A stretch of DNA of 64,000 bases from Geobacter sp. AOG2 (lineage in GTDB: Bacteria > Desulfobacterota > Desulfuromonadia > Geobacterales > Pseudopelobacteraceae). The notes beneath the pieces were generated by a model. That model was not told where the DNA came from. It ran no database searches and worked only from the letters and a program-made list of their open reading frames with translations. Shown here piece by piece: positions 36,685 to 45,589 of this stretch (the first letter of the stretch is position 1; every line of letters starts with the position of its first letter). A program made the position numbers and the translations under genes. The stretch is taken from assembly GCF_019972295.1 (NCBI RefSeq), contig NZ_BLJA01000001.1, positions 3,193,574 through 3,257,573 of the forward strand, read 5' to 3'.

Positions 36685-37785
36685 ATGAAAGTCGGAATCG
36701 TCGGTTGGCGCGGTATGGTCGGTTCGGTCCTCATGCAGCGGATGCAGGAGGAGGGTGATTTCACCATTGGTATCGAGCCGGTGTTCTTCTCTACGTCCCA
36801 GGCCGGGCAGCCGGCCCCCATGAACGCCGGCAGCCTCAAGAGTGCCGACGATATCGCCGAGTTGAAGAAGCTCGACGTCATCCTCACCTGCCAGGGGGGC
36901 GACTACACCAAGGCGGTTCACCCGCAACTGCGCAAAGAGGGGTGGAACGGCTATTGGATTGACGCGGCCAGCACCCTGCGCATGGAACCGGAAGCGGTCA
37001 TCATTCTCGACCCGGTCAACCGCAACGTCATCGATGCAGCCTTGGCCAAGGGACAAAAAGACTTCATCGGCGGTAACTGCACCGTCAGCCTGATGCTGAT
37101 GGGGCTGGGGGGGCTGTTCCGTGCCGGGTTGGTGGAATGGCTCTCCTCCATGACCTACCAGGCGGCCTCCGGCGCAGGCGCCCCCAACATGCGTGAACTG
37201 CTCGCTCAGAAGGGCGTTCTGCACGACTCGGTCGCGCACCTGCTCAAGGACCCCTCGTCGGCCATACTGGAGATCGATCGGAAGGTGACCGCCACCCTCC
37301 GTAGCGATGTCATGCCCAAGAAGGAGTTCGGCTACCCCTTGGCCGGGAGCGTGCTCCCCTGGATCGATCGGGAGGTGGAGGATGGCCAGAGCCGCGAGGA
37401 ATGGAAAGGGTTTGCCGAGACCAACAAGATTCTGGGCACGACCACGCCGATCCCGGTGGACGGCATCTGCGTACGGGTCGGTGCCATGCGCTGCCACAGT
37501 CAGGGATTGACCATCAAGCTCACGCAGGACGTGCCGTTGGCCGACATCGAACAGTTGATCGCCAACGACAACCAGTGGGCCAAGCTGGTGCCCAACACCA
37601 AGGCCGACACCCTGGCCCAACTTACCCCGGCTGCGGTCTCCGGCACCCTTATGGTTCCGGTCGGCCGGGTGCGCAAGATGAAGATGGGACCCCAGTACCT
37701 GCAGGCCTTCACCTGCGGCGACCAACTCCTGTGGGGTGCGGCGGAACCGTTGCGGCGCATGTTGAGAATCCTTGTTGAGAAGTAA
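36685..37785 (+). CDS. asd: Aspartate-semialdehyde dehydrogenase
   Basis: NADPH-dependent reduction of aspartyl phosphate for lysine, threonine, methionine and diaminopimelate synthesis. The 366-residue protein has the nucleotide motif [14 protein letters not shown], the catalytic Cys in [15 protein letters not shown] (about Cys133), and [15 protein letters not shown] with the active-site His. The long enteric-type variety (about 366 residues) is represented, not the shorter USG-1-like form. It forms a pair with leuB. A palindromic element begins six bases after its stop. Confidence 0.96.
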   Translation: MKVGIVGWRGMVGSVLMQRMQEEGDFTIGIEPVFFSTSQAGQPAPMNAGSLKSADDIAELKKLDVILTCQGGDYTKAVHPQLRKEGWNGYWIDAASTLRMEPEAVIILDPVNRNVIDAALAKGQKDFIGGNCTVSLMLMGLGGLFRAGLVEWLSSMTYQAASGAGAPNMRELLAQKGVLHDSVAHLLKDPSSAILEIDRKVTATLRSDVMPKKEFGYPLAGSVLPWIDREVEDGQSREEWKGFAETNKILGTTTPIPVDGICVRVGAMRCHSQGLTIKLTQDVPLADIEQLIANDNQWAKLVPNTKADTLAQLTPAAVSGTLMVPVGRVRKMKMGPQYLQAFTCGDQLLWGAAEPLRRMLRILVEK

Positions 37786-37790
37786 TGAAT

Positions 37791-37910
37791 GAGAACGTGT
37801 CTTTTGCGCAATCTCCGTGTAAGTTTTCGGGCTCCCGCCTGCGACATAGCCTTGCTACGTCTCGGCGTGCCCCCCCGGCAGCCTTGACCTTGCGTAAAAT
37901 CACGTTCTTT
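37791..37910. repeat. Palindromic element, family B
   Basis: 120 bases with inverted ends: GAGAACGTGTCTTTTGCGCAA on the left (counted here as about 20 bases) and TTGCGTAAAATCACGTTCTT on the right. The core TAGCCTTGCTACGTCTC closely resembles the core of family A elements (TAGCGCTGCTACGTCTC at 45451-45571), though the ends differ. It lies directly after asd, before the U32 gene, and contains no ORF. Only one copy is in the window. Confidence 0.8.
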
Positions 37911-37967
37911 AGGTAAGATCCGGAGCGCCTCTCTCGTGGGGGCGCTTTCTCATTTGAAAAGGTTGCC

Positions 37968-40340
37968 ATGAACTCAGTAGTGAACAAACCCGAACTCCTG
38001 GCCCCGGCCGGGTCGTTGGAATCCTTCTTCGCCGCCATGGAAAAGGGGGCTGATGCGGTCTATGCCGGGCTGCGCGACTTCTCCGCCCGAGCCCGGGCCA
38101 AGAACTTCACCATGGGCCAGATGGAACGGATGCTGGCCTATGCCCACGCCCACGGCCGGAAGATCTACATCACCCTCAACACCCTGGTGAAGGAGAAGGA
38201 ATTGCCACAACTGGTGGAGACCCTGGCCGCCCTGGCGGGGATGCGGGTGGACGGAGTGATCCTCCAGGACCTGGCCGTGGCCCGGCTGATTCGCCGTCAC
38301 TTCCCCACCATACCGCTCCACGCCTCGACCCAGATGACCATTCACAACACGGCCGGCGTCAAGATGCTGGAAGATTTGGGATTTCAGCGGGCGGTACTGG
38401 CCCGCGAACTGGCCCTGGACGAGGTGGCGGCCATTGCCGCGGCCACGTCGGTGGAGATTGAGACCTTTGTCCACGGCGCCCTTTGTTTTTCCGTCTCGGG
38501 GCAGTGCTTCTTCTCCTCTTATCTGGGGGGGCACAGCGGCAACCGGGGGCGCTGCGCCCAACCCTGCCGCCGCCTGTATAACCATCGCGGCAAAGAGGGG
38601 CATTACTTTTCCACCAGTGACCTGTCGGCCATCGACATGCTGCCGGAACTGGCCAAGGCCGGGGTGAAATCCCTCAAGATAGAGGGGCGCATGAAATCGG
38701 CCGAGTACGTGGCCAGCGTGGTCGAGGCCTACCGACTGGTCCTGGATGCGCCGGAGCGGTCCCGCAAGGAAGCGCTGGGCACTGCCAAAGAGGTCCTGAA
38801 ATATTCCTTCGGCCGTACCCCGACCAAAGGCTTTCTTGCCTCCCAACAGCCGGACGACATCGCCAACCCCTGGCAGAAGGGGGGGACCGGTCGTTTCGTC
38901 GGCCAGATCAAGGGAGTTAAGGGCAACCGCTTGACCTTCGAGAGTCGTGACCCTTTGTTCGTGGGGGATCGGCTGCGAGCCCAGCCCAAGAGCGATATGG
39001 CCGGTCAGGCTTGGACCGTGCGTGAGCTATTCGTGGGTCGCAAGAAGGTGATGGAGGCTCGCGCGGGCAGCGTGGTGGAAGTGGAAACCCCCTTCCGTTT
39101 CAGTGTCGGGGACTCGGTCTATAAAGTCTCCTCCCGCGAGGCCTTCACCCTGAGCGAGAATGCCTGCCTGCGGCGGCTGGAGTCGGTGCAGCGGGATAAG
39201 GTGCCGTGTCGGCTGCGGGTCGCTCTGCATGACGGTGTCATGCATATAGACGCCGAGGCCGGTGGGTTGAAGCACCCATTCCAATTTCCCCTCGGCCCGT
39301 TGGAGCCGGCCCGTAGCGGAGACATGCAGTCAGTGCTCCATGGGCAGTTTGCCAGGACCGGCGAGACACCCTTCCTGCTGGAATCCTTGGAGGCTCCCGA
39401 TTTCCCGGTGGTGTTGATACCGTCGGCCATCTTTAAGGAGGTGCGGCGGCAGTTTTATCGACAGTTGGACGAGGTTCTCTCCACGGGCTTCCGTGAGCGG
39501 GTCACTGCATCTCGTACGGCGGCCTTGGGCGATGTGGCGGAGTTTCGCGCAGGCCCCGTTACTACCGGCCCCAAGGAGGTCCTGGCGGTGGTCATGGATC
39601 AACCCAAGGATTGGCGTTTCCCACTGCAAAGCGGTGCCGATACCACGATTCTGCCGCTCTCCAGGGCGGCCATCCACCAACTCCCCGGAACGATTCCCCG
39701 CATGCGCGGCTATGAGGAGCGCGTAATTTGGCAGCTCCCCTTCATAATCTTCGACCGGGATATGCAACTGTATCGCGACACCTTGCGCCAACTGCACCAG
39801 GCCGGATTCCGGAATTTCGAGGCTGCCAATCTCTCCCATTTCCTTCTTCTGAAAGGGTTGGCGGGCGTGCGCATCTCCACCTGGCACCGCTGCTTTTCCC
39901 TCAACAGCCAGGCCTTGGCCGCCTGGCGGGAGTTGGGAGCTGAGACATGCACCCTCTATATCGAGGACGACGCCGCCAACCTGACAGACCTTTTGGCCGC
40001 CCGGGTCAACGTGGAGCGCAGGGTTATTGCCTATGCGCCATTGTCGGTCATGACCACCAAGATCCGCATCAAGGATGTGCACAGCAACATTCCGCTTCAC
40101 TCGGACCGGGGAGAAGCGTATAGTGTCACCAGCCGGGACGGCCTCCAGACTATCTCTGCCGCCACTCCTTTTTCCCTGACCGCCCGCCACAGCGAACTGC
40201 GCCGCGCGGGGTGTTGTTCCTATGTGATCGATCTGCGCCAGGCGCCGAGGGAGAGCTGGAACGAAATTTTGGCGGCCTTCAAGGCGGGGCGCGAGATACC
40301 TGGTACGACGGAGTTCAATTACGCTACGGAATTAGTATGA
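37968..40340 (+). CDS. U32 family peptidase, long form
   Basis: 790 residues. The N-terminal half has the U32 start PELLAPAGSLESFFAAM and the family signature FVHGALCFSVSGQCFFSS, with further cysteines in RGRCAQPCRRLY (about residues 165-205), probably an iron-sulfur or metal site. The C-terminal half matches the long U32 type with a DUF3656-like region. Relatives include RlhA (23S rRNA hydroxylation) and collagenase-like proteins, so peptidase activity is not assured. It overlaps the SNase-like gene by four bases (ATGA). Confidence 0.92.
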   Translation: MNSVVNKPELLAPAGSLESFFAAMEKGADAVYAGLRDFSARARAKNFTMGQMERMLAYAHAHGRKIYITLNTLVKEKELPQLVETLAALAGMRVDGVILQDLAVARLIRRHFPTIPLHASTQMTIHNTAGVKMLEDLGFQRAVLARELALDEVAAIAAATSVEIETFVHGALCFSVSGQCFFSSYLGGHSGNRGRCAQPCRRLYNHRGKEGHYFSTSDLSAIDMLPELAKAGVKSLKIEGRMKSAEYVASVVEAYRLVLDAPERSRKEALGTAKEVLKYSFGRTPTKGFLASQQPDDIANPWQKGGTGRFVGQIKGVKGNRLTFESRDPLFVGDRLRAQPKSDMAGQAWTVRELFVGRKKVMEARAGSVVEVETPFRFSVGDSVYKVSSREAFTLSENACLRRLESVQRDKVPCRLRVALHDGVMHIDAEAGGLKHPFQFPLGPLEPARSGDMQSVLHGQFARTGETPFLLESLEAPDFPVVLIPSAIFKEVRRQFYRQLDEVLSTGFRERVTASRTAALGDVAEFRAGPVTTGPKEVLAVVMDQPKDWRFPLQSGADTTILPLSRAAIHQLPGTIPRMRGYEERVIWQLPFIIFDRDMQLYRDTLRQLHQAGFRNFEAANLSHFLLLKGLAGVRISTWHRCFSLNSQALAAWRELGAETCTLYIEDDAANLTDLLAARVNVERRVIAYAPLSVMTTKIRIKDVHSNIPLHSDRGEAYSVTSRDGLQTISAATPFSLTARHSELRRAGCCSYVIDLRQAPRESWNEILAAFKAGREIPGTTEFNYATELV

Positions 40341-40873
40341 TTTTGATGAAGACCTTTCTCACGGTATCAGCGCTGCTCCTACTGATCGTTGCCGATGCCC
40401 GTGCGGAGCGCATCATCGCAGGGATGGTGCGGGGGGTCTACGACGGCGACACGGTGTTGCTGGCCACCCGGGAGGATAGCCGGCTCAAGGTGCGTTTGTA
40501 CGGCATCGATGCCCCTGAGACCGCCAAACCTGACAGTCCCGGACAACCCTTCGGAGAGATCTCCCGGCGGACCCTGATGTACAAGATCATGGGTCGCCAA
40601 GTCTCCGCGGAGGTTATGGATGTGGACCAATACCACCGCACGGTGGCGGTTATCCTGTATACCGGCCGGGACATCAACCGCGAAATGGTGGCTGAGGGGA
40701 TGGCCTGGGCCTATCGACAATATCTGCAAGGACCTTACGCCTCTGAGTATATCGGCGTGGAGGAGATGGCCCGTGCCCGGCACAAGGGGCTCTGGCGGGA
40801 CGCCAACCCGCTGCCTCCCTGGGAGTTCCGCCATGCCCAGGAGATCGGTGGCAAGCGCCGCGGCCGTCGTTAG
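40337..40873 (+). CDS. Exported staphylococcal-nuclease-like (SNase) protein
   Basis: 178 residues. A signal peptide (about 1-24) is followed by a complete SNase fold: VYDGDTVLLATRED, the first catalytic Arg in VRLYGIDAPE, and the second Arg in DQYHRTVAVILYTGRDINRE. It probably cleaves nucleic acid in the periplasm or outside, with calcium as the family cofactor. ATG codons at 40337 and 40346 are both possible; the first overlaps the U32 stop. The Hyf-like cluster starts 63 bases later. No functional link is evident. Confidence 0.9.
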   Translation: MILMKTFLTVSALLLLIVADARAERIIAGMVRGVYDGDTVLLATREDSRLKVRLYGIDAPETAKPDSPGQPFGEISRRTLMYKIMGRQVSAEVMDVDQYHRTVAVILYTGRDINREMVAEGMAWAYRQYLQGPYASEYIGVEEMARARHKGLWRDANPLPPWEFRHAQEIGGKRRGRR

Positions 40874-40935
40874 TGTCCCGTGCGGTGGATTGTCCGTACA
40901 AAAAAACAGCATCACAACGGGAGGAACACATACGG

Positions 40936-41844
40936 GTGATTGATCTCCTGATCCATCTCGTTCTGGTCATCCTCATGCCCCCCCTGCTGCCGGGAGTGAT
41001 CAATCGTACCAAGGCCGCCTTTGCGGGCCGTACCGGTGCGCCGCTGCTCCAGCCATATTTTGATCTGTTTCGACTGCTGCGCAAGGGCACGGTCTTCAGC
41101 CGCACCACCACCTGGATCTTCCGGGCCGGCCCCGTCGTGAGTCTGGCTGCCACCCTGGTCGCCGCGCTGTTTATCCCTCTTGGCTACCACCCCCCCCCGC
41201 TCTCATTCAACGGCGACATGATCCTGTTTGTATACCTGTTGGCCTTGGGACGCTTCTTTACCGTTGCCGCAGCCCTGGACACCGGCTCCAGCTTCGAAGG
41301 GATGGGTGCCGCCCGCGAGGTGAGCTTTTCCTGCCTGGCCGAACCGGTGGTGCTGATCACCCTCCTTGTGCTGTCACGCCTGTCCGGGTCCCTCTCCCTG
41401 TCTGGAATCCTGACCCACAGCTCAGCAACTCTCTGGCTGACCTCCGGGGCTTCCCTGGTCATGTTGGTGGCCGGGCTGTTCATGGTGCTTCTGGCGGAAA
41501 ACTGCCGGATTCCCTTCGACGATCCAACGACCCACCTGGAACTGACCATGATCCACGAGGTGCTGGTGCTGGACCACAGCGGTCCCGCTTTCGGTATGAT
41601 TACCTATGGCGCGGCGCTCAAACTCTATGTCCTCTCCGCCCTCTTCCTGCATGTGGCCCTGCCCTTGCGCGATGCCAACCCTTACCTCGATTGGGTTGTT
41701 TTCGTGGTGTCCATGATTCTTCTGGCGGTTGCCATCGGCGTGGTGGAATCGTGCATGGCCCGCCTCCGCTTGACGCGCGTGCCTCAGATGCTCCTGGCGG
41801 CCTGTGTCATGTCGGCTTTTGCCATGGTCCTGGTGCTGAGGTGA
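40936..41844 (+). CDS. Complex I/Hyf-type membrane subunit H homologue (HyfC/EhrB-like)
   Basis: 302 residues with about eight membrane spans, related to NuoH/HycD/HyfC. Conserved loops include LLQPYFDLFRLLRKG after span one, AALDTGSSFEGMGAAREVSF, and the acidic stretch ENCRIPFDDPTTHLELTMIH before span six. In complex I this subunit forms the quinone/proton channel junction with the hydrophilic arm. I set the GTG at 40936 as start because GGGAGG lies upstream and the longer frame adds no hydrophobic sequence. First of four linked genes; no NuoL/HyfB homologue precedes it. Confidence 0.88.
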   Translation: MIDLLIHLVLVILMPPLLPGVINRTKAAFAGRTGAPLLQPYFDLFRLLRKGTVFSRTTTWIFRAGPVVSLAATLVAALFIPLGYHPPPLSFNGDMILFVYLLALGRFFTVAAALDTGSSFEGMGAAREVSFSCLAEPVVLITLLVLSRLSGSLSLSGILTHSSATLWLTSGASLVMLVAGLFMVLLAENCRIPFDDPTTHLELTMIHEVLVLDHSGPAFGMITYGAALKLYVLSALFLHVALPLRDANPYLDWVVFVVSMILLAVAIGVVESCMARLRLTRVPQMLLAACVMSAFAMVLVLR

Positions 41845-41848
41845 AGTC

Positions 41849-42493
41849 ATGAATTCCTTTGCCGACCAATTGCTGGTGCTGGTGCTGCTAATCAATATCC
41901 TCATCCTGGGAACCCACCGGGCCCGCGTCGCCATCCGCGCCATTGCCCTCCAGGGTATCGTCCTGGGAACCATGCCGCTGTTCATCCACCCGGTACAAGG
42001 ACATATCCTGCTGATTACCCTGTTTGTCGTGCTGGCAAAGGGGCTCTGTATCCCCTGGCTGCTTTTCGGTGCTCTCAGCAAGATCGAATTCAGCGAAGAC
42101 CTGCAGCCCTTTCTCGGTTATGCCGGGAATGTCATCGCCGGGGCCGTGGCAACCCTTCTGGCTTTCGTCTTCGCCACACGGCTCCCCCTGGCGCCCCATC
42201 ACCAGCAACTATTGACCGTGCCGGCAGCGCTGGCCACCATTCTGGCAGGGTTCATCGCTCTTGCCAGTCGCCGCAAGGCCCTCAACCAGGTAATCGGCTA
42301 TCTGCTGCTGGAGAACGGAATATTTATCTTCGGTCTGCTCCTGACCGAAGCCGTGCCGTTGATGGTAGAGGCGGGTGCGCTCCTGGACCTGATCGCCGGC
42401 ATCTTCGTCATGGGGATCATCATCAACCAGATCAGTCGCGAATTTTCATCCATCGACACCAGCCGCATGACCGCCCTGCGGGAGGAGGAGTAA
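41849..42493 (+). CDS. HyfE-like membrane subunit
   Basis: 214 residues with six or seven membrane spans, the same size as E. coli HyfE. It contains ASRRKALNQVIGYLLLENGI, a segment that resembles the NuoK-related glutamate-bearing region of HyfE. It starts four bases after the previous stop and shares a base with the next start. It is one of the proton-translocating membrane components in Hyf/Ech-related complexes. Confidence 0.85.
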   Translation: MNSFADQLLVLVLLINILILGTHRARVAIRAIALQGIVLGTMPLFIHPVQGHILLITLFVVLAKGLCIPWLLFGALSKIEFSEDLQPFLGYAGNVIAGAVATLLAFVFATRLPLAPHHQQLLTVPAALATILAGFIALASRRKALNQVIGYLLLENGIFIFGLLLTEAVPLMVEAGALLDLIAGIFVMGIIINQISREFSSIDTSRMTALREEE

Positions 42494-43932
42494 TGACGCT
42501 GTTTACCCTCCTGGTCCTTATCCCGGTGACGGGCGCCCTGATCGCCTGGCTGATTCCCTCCAACGAGAAACGTCCCTGGGTGATGCCAGCTGTGGCCTGT
42601 CTGCATCTGATACTTGTTGTGGTCATCATAGCCGTGCCGCCGCCCCAGTCCCGCAACGAATGGATCGATCTGGACGCCATAGGCAAGTTGTTCCTGCTCG
42701 AGGTGTCTGCACTGTTCGCGGCCTGCGCCTTCTATTCGGTCAGTTACCTGCACTATCGCCGGGAACGGAACAACCGGGTGCTCTGCATGGGGATGCAGGT
42801 CTGTCTCGCGGCCATGTCCCTGGCGGCGGGGGTCCATCATATGGGGCTGTTATGGCTAGCCATCGAGACCACCACCCTTTCCATGGCACCCTTGGTCTAC
42901 TTTAACCGCAATGCCCGTTCCATCGAAGCGACCTGGAAGTACATGCTGATCTGCTCCATCGGCATCGCTCTGGCGCTGCTGGGCATCTTCTTTCTGGCCT
43001 ATTCCACGGTTGTGGCCGGGCTCCCTCCGTCACTTCTATTGGAGCCGCTTCAGAGCTATGCGCCCCGTTTACCGATTGGGTGGCTCAATGCCGCCTTTGT
43101 CTTTCTGCTGGTGGGGTACGGCACCAAGATGGGGCTGGCGCCGCTGCACACCTGGAAACCGGATGCCTACGGTGAGGCGCCGGGCCTGGTGGGGGCCATG
43201 CTGGCCGGGGGGCTGGCAAATTGTGGTTTTATCGGATTGATCCGTATCTACCAGATATGCATGGCTTCGGGCAATGTGCATTTTTACCGGGCGGCGTTGG
43301 TTGGGGCTGGGCTTCTGTCGCTCTTCACGGCGGCGGCTTTTCTGGTGCACCAAACCGACTTCAAGCGCATGCTGGCCTATTCCAGCGTCGAGCACATGGG
43401 CTTGTTTGCCGTGGCGTTGGGGTTGGGGGGCAAGGCGCTCTACGGAGCCATGCTACACCTGATCGGCAACGGCTTGGCCAAGGGGGTACTTTTCCTTGCG
43501 GCCGGCAACATCCACCGGGCCTTTGCCTCCAAAAGCCGGGACAGCGCCCGTGGCGCCTTAAGGCGCGCGCCCTGGAGCGGGGCCCTGTTCCTGGCCGGTT
43601 TTTTCGCTATGACCGGCTCGCCTCCCTTCCTCATCTTCTCCAGTGAATACTCCTTTTTTGCCGCCGCGTTCACCCAAGGACACCCACTCGTGGGGGGGCT
43701 GCTGGCGCTGCTGCTGATGGTGGCCTTCCTCGGGATGGCAATGACCGTGCTGCCGGTGGTCTTCGGCGAGCCTCCCAAAAACCGGGAACGGACCAGATAC
43801 CATGATAAGGCCCTGCTGGTCGTCCCGCCGCTGGCGCTTTTGACTATCTTGGGGGTGGTGGGGATCTGGCTGCCACAGCCGCTGTACAAGCTCGTGAATG
43901 CCGCTGCGGCACTTCTGGAGGTGGCCCGGTGA
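42493..43932 (+). CDS. HyfF-like proton-translocating antiporter subunit (NuoM/NuoN/Mrp family)
   Basis: 479 residues, about 14 membrane spans. Family features are the broken-helix region with conserved Glu and Lys (SIEATWKYMLICSIG), KMGLAPLHTWKPDAYGEAPG and TDFKRMLAYSSVEHMG. These charged residues are the pump residues of NuoL/M/N. It overlaps the stop of the previous gene by one base and the next start by four. It is the only antiporter-like subunit in the cluster; related complexes have two or three. Confidence 0.88.
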   Translation: MTLFTLLVLIPVTGALIAWLIPSNEKRPWVMPAVACLHLILVVVIIAVPPPQSRNEWIDLDAIGKLFLLEVSALFAACAFYSVSYLHYRRERNNRVLCMGMQVCLAAMSLAAGVHHMGLLWLAIETTTLSMAPLVYFNRNARSIEATWKYMLICSIGIALALLGIFFLAYSTVVAGLPPSLLLEPLQSYAPRLPIGWLNAAFVFLLVGYGTKMGLAPLHTWKPDAYGEAPGLVGAMLAGGLANCGFIGLIRIYQICMASGNVHFYRAALVGAGLLSLFTAAAFLVHQTDFKRMLAYSSVEHMGLFAVALGLGGKALYGAMLHLIGNGLAKGVLFLAAGNIHRAFASKSRDSARGALRRAPWSGALFLAGFFAMTGSPPFLIFSSEYSFFAAAFTQGHPLVGGLLALLLMVAFLGMAMTVLPVVFGEPPKNRERTRYHDKALLVVPPLALLTILGVVGIWLPQPLYKLVNAAAALLEVAR

Positions 43933-45449
43933 GTAGCGATGGTATTCTCAAGACATTTGCCAACGGCCAAATCGTCCGTGTCAAGGATGTACCGGAGATA
44001 GCGCTGGAGGCATTTCTTCAGGAGATTGTGGACCTGACGGGGTTGGGATGGCGCATAGCCTCCTACTTCGGCGTGCCGGAACGGGAAGGGGTCGCCCTGT
44101 GGTGTATTCTTGCGGGTAGCCAGGAGCGTCTGGGCGTGTTTCGCTCGTGGGTGGAGGAACGCCTGCCGAGCATTACCTCCGCTTGTCCCGAAGCGCACCT
44201 GTTTGAACGGGAGATCGCCGAGCAGTGCGGCATCCCGGTGGACGACCACCCCTGGTTCAAACCGGTGCGTTACCAGCGGTCATTCGACCGGACCCGTGAC
44301 GCTTGGGGACGGGGAAAGGATGAGCCGATTCTCCCCGCCGTAGGAGATTTCTACCGCATCAGCGGGGAGGAGGCTCACGAGGTCGCCGTGGGACCGGTGC
44401 ATGCTGGCATTATCGAGCCGGGGCATTTTCGCTTCCAGTGCCACGGCGAGACGGTTTTCCATCTGGAGATCGCCCTGGGGTACCAGTGCCGGGGCATTGA
44501 ACAGGCGCTAATCGGCGGCCCCCAGGCCGCCACCATGGCGCAGATGGAAACAATCGCCGGAGATACCACCATCGGCCATGCCACGGCCTATGCCATGATC
44601 CGGGAAGGATTGACTGGTACAGAGCCGCCGCCCCAGGCCGAGACCGTCCGATCGGTTGCCTTGGAACTGGAACGGCTGGCCAACCATTGCGGCGACATGG
44701 GGGCACTGGCCGGAGATGTGGGCTTTCTGCCGACCATGTCTTTCTGTGGCAGGATCCGGGGGGATTTTCTCAACATGACCGCCTTGTTATGCGGCAGCCG
44801 TTTCGGTAGAGGGCTGGTGCGGCCCGGCGGTACCTACTTCGGTTGTGCGCCGAGTCAGACGGCGGAATTGGCAAAACGTCTGGAGGAGGCGCGCAAGGAC
44901 TACGATGGGGCGGTGAAGCTGATGTGGGATTCCCCCTCGGTCATGGAGCGCCTTGAAAAGACCGGTCGGGTCGGCAGCGACGACGCCCTGGCCCTCGGGC
45001 TGGTTGGCCCGGCAGCCAGGGCCTGCGGCATCGTGCGGGATGTGCGCCATGACCACCCCTACGGTCTCTACCGGTCGTTTCACCCGTCGGTGTGTGTGGA
45101 ACCGGGGGGGGATGTGCTGGCCCGCGCCTTGGTCCGCTGGAAGGAATCGGAAGTCTCCATGGAGTTCGCGCTTGATCGGCTTGGTTCGCTGCCCGGAGGG
45201 GCATGCATGTCGGCCAGCGGAGAGATGGAGAAGGAACACCTGGCGGTGGCGTTGGTCGAGGGGTGGCGCGGCGAGGTGTGCCACGTGGCTATCACCGATG
45301 GGGGTGGGAAATTTCTCCGCTACAAGGTCAAGGACGCCTCGTTCCATAACTGGTCCGGCTTGGCCCTGGCCTTGCGCAACGGTCGGATATCCGATTTTCC
45401 ACTCTGCAACAAGAGCTTCAATCTCTCCTACTGCGGGTTTGATCTCTAG
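43929..45449 (+). CDS. HyfG/EhrL-like large subunit lacking NiFe ligands
   Basis: 506 residues. The N-terminal third resembles NuoC (about 1-110, REIAEQCGIPVDDHPWFKPV); the rest resembles the hydrogenase/NuoD large subunit (FRFQCHGETVFHLEIALGYQ). Where a NiFe protein has R-x-C-G-x-C, this one reads METIAGDTTIGHATAYAM. At the C-terminus the D-P-C-x-x-C-x-x-R site is replaced by SFNLSYCGFDL and then the stop. It therefore cannot bind NiFe in the known way and needs no maturation protease. It matches the Ehr (energy-converting hydrogenase-related) idea. The partner small subunit (NuoB/HyfI) is not in the window. Confidence 0.87.
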   Translation: MSSDGILKTFANGQIVRVKDVPEIALEAFLQEIVDLTGLGWRIASYFGVPEREGVALWCILAGSQERLGVFRSWVEERLPSITSACPEAHLFEREIAEQCGIPVDDHPWFKPVRYQRSFDRTRDAWGRGKDEPILPAVGDFYRISGEEAHEVAVGPVHAGIIEPGHFRFQCHGETVFHLEIALGYQCRGIEQALIGGPQAATMAQMETIAGDTTIGHATAYAMIREGLTGTEPPPQAETVRSVALELERLANHCGDMGALAGDVGFLPTMSFCGRIRGDFLNMTALLCGSRFGRGLVRPGGTYFGCAPSQTAELAKRLEEARKDYDGAVKLMWDSPSVMERLEKTGRVGSDDALALGLVGPAARACGIVRDVRHDHPYGLYRSFHPSVCVEPGGDVLARALVRWKESEVSMEFALDRLGSLPGGACMSASGEMEKEHLAVALVEGWRGEVCHVAITDGGGKFLRYKVKDASFHNWSGLALALRNGRISDFPLCNKSFNLSYCGFDL

Positions 45450-45450
45450 C

Positions 45451-45571
45451 AGGTTGTTGAAAAACACCCATCTCGCCGCCATCCTCGAAAGCCGCCTTGT
45501 GCGGCGTAGCGCTGCTACGTCTCCGCGGGGCTTTCTGCGGGTGCGACGACCTGACTATTTTTGAACAACCT
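45451..45571. repeat. Palindromic element, family A copy 2
   Basis: 121 bases starting with AGGTTGTTGAAAAAC and ending CTATTTTTGAACAACCT, with core GCGTAGCGCTGCTACGTC. It begins one base after the TAG of the HyfG-like gene and fills the gap to the convergent transglutaminase gene. A second short A-G-G-T-T-T-T-T-C-T-A-C-A-A-C-C-T copy of the ends follows directly (45570-45588). Confidence 0.9.
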
Positions 45572-45589
45572 AGGTTTTTCTACAACCTC

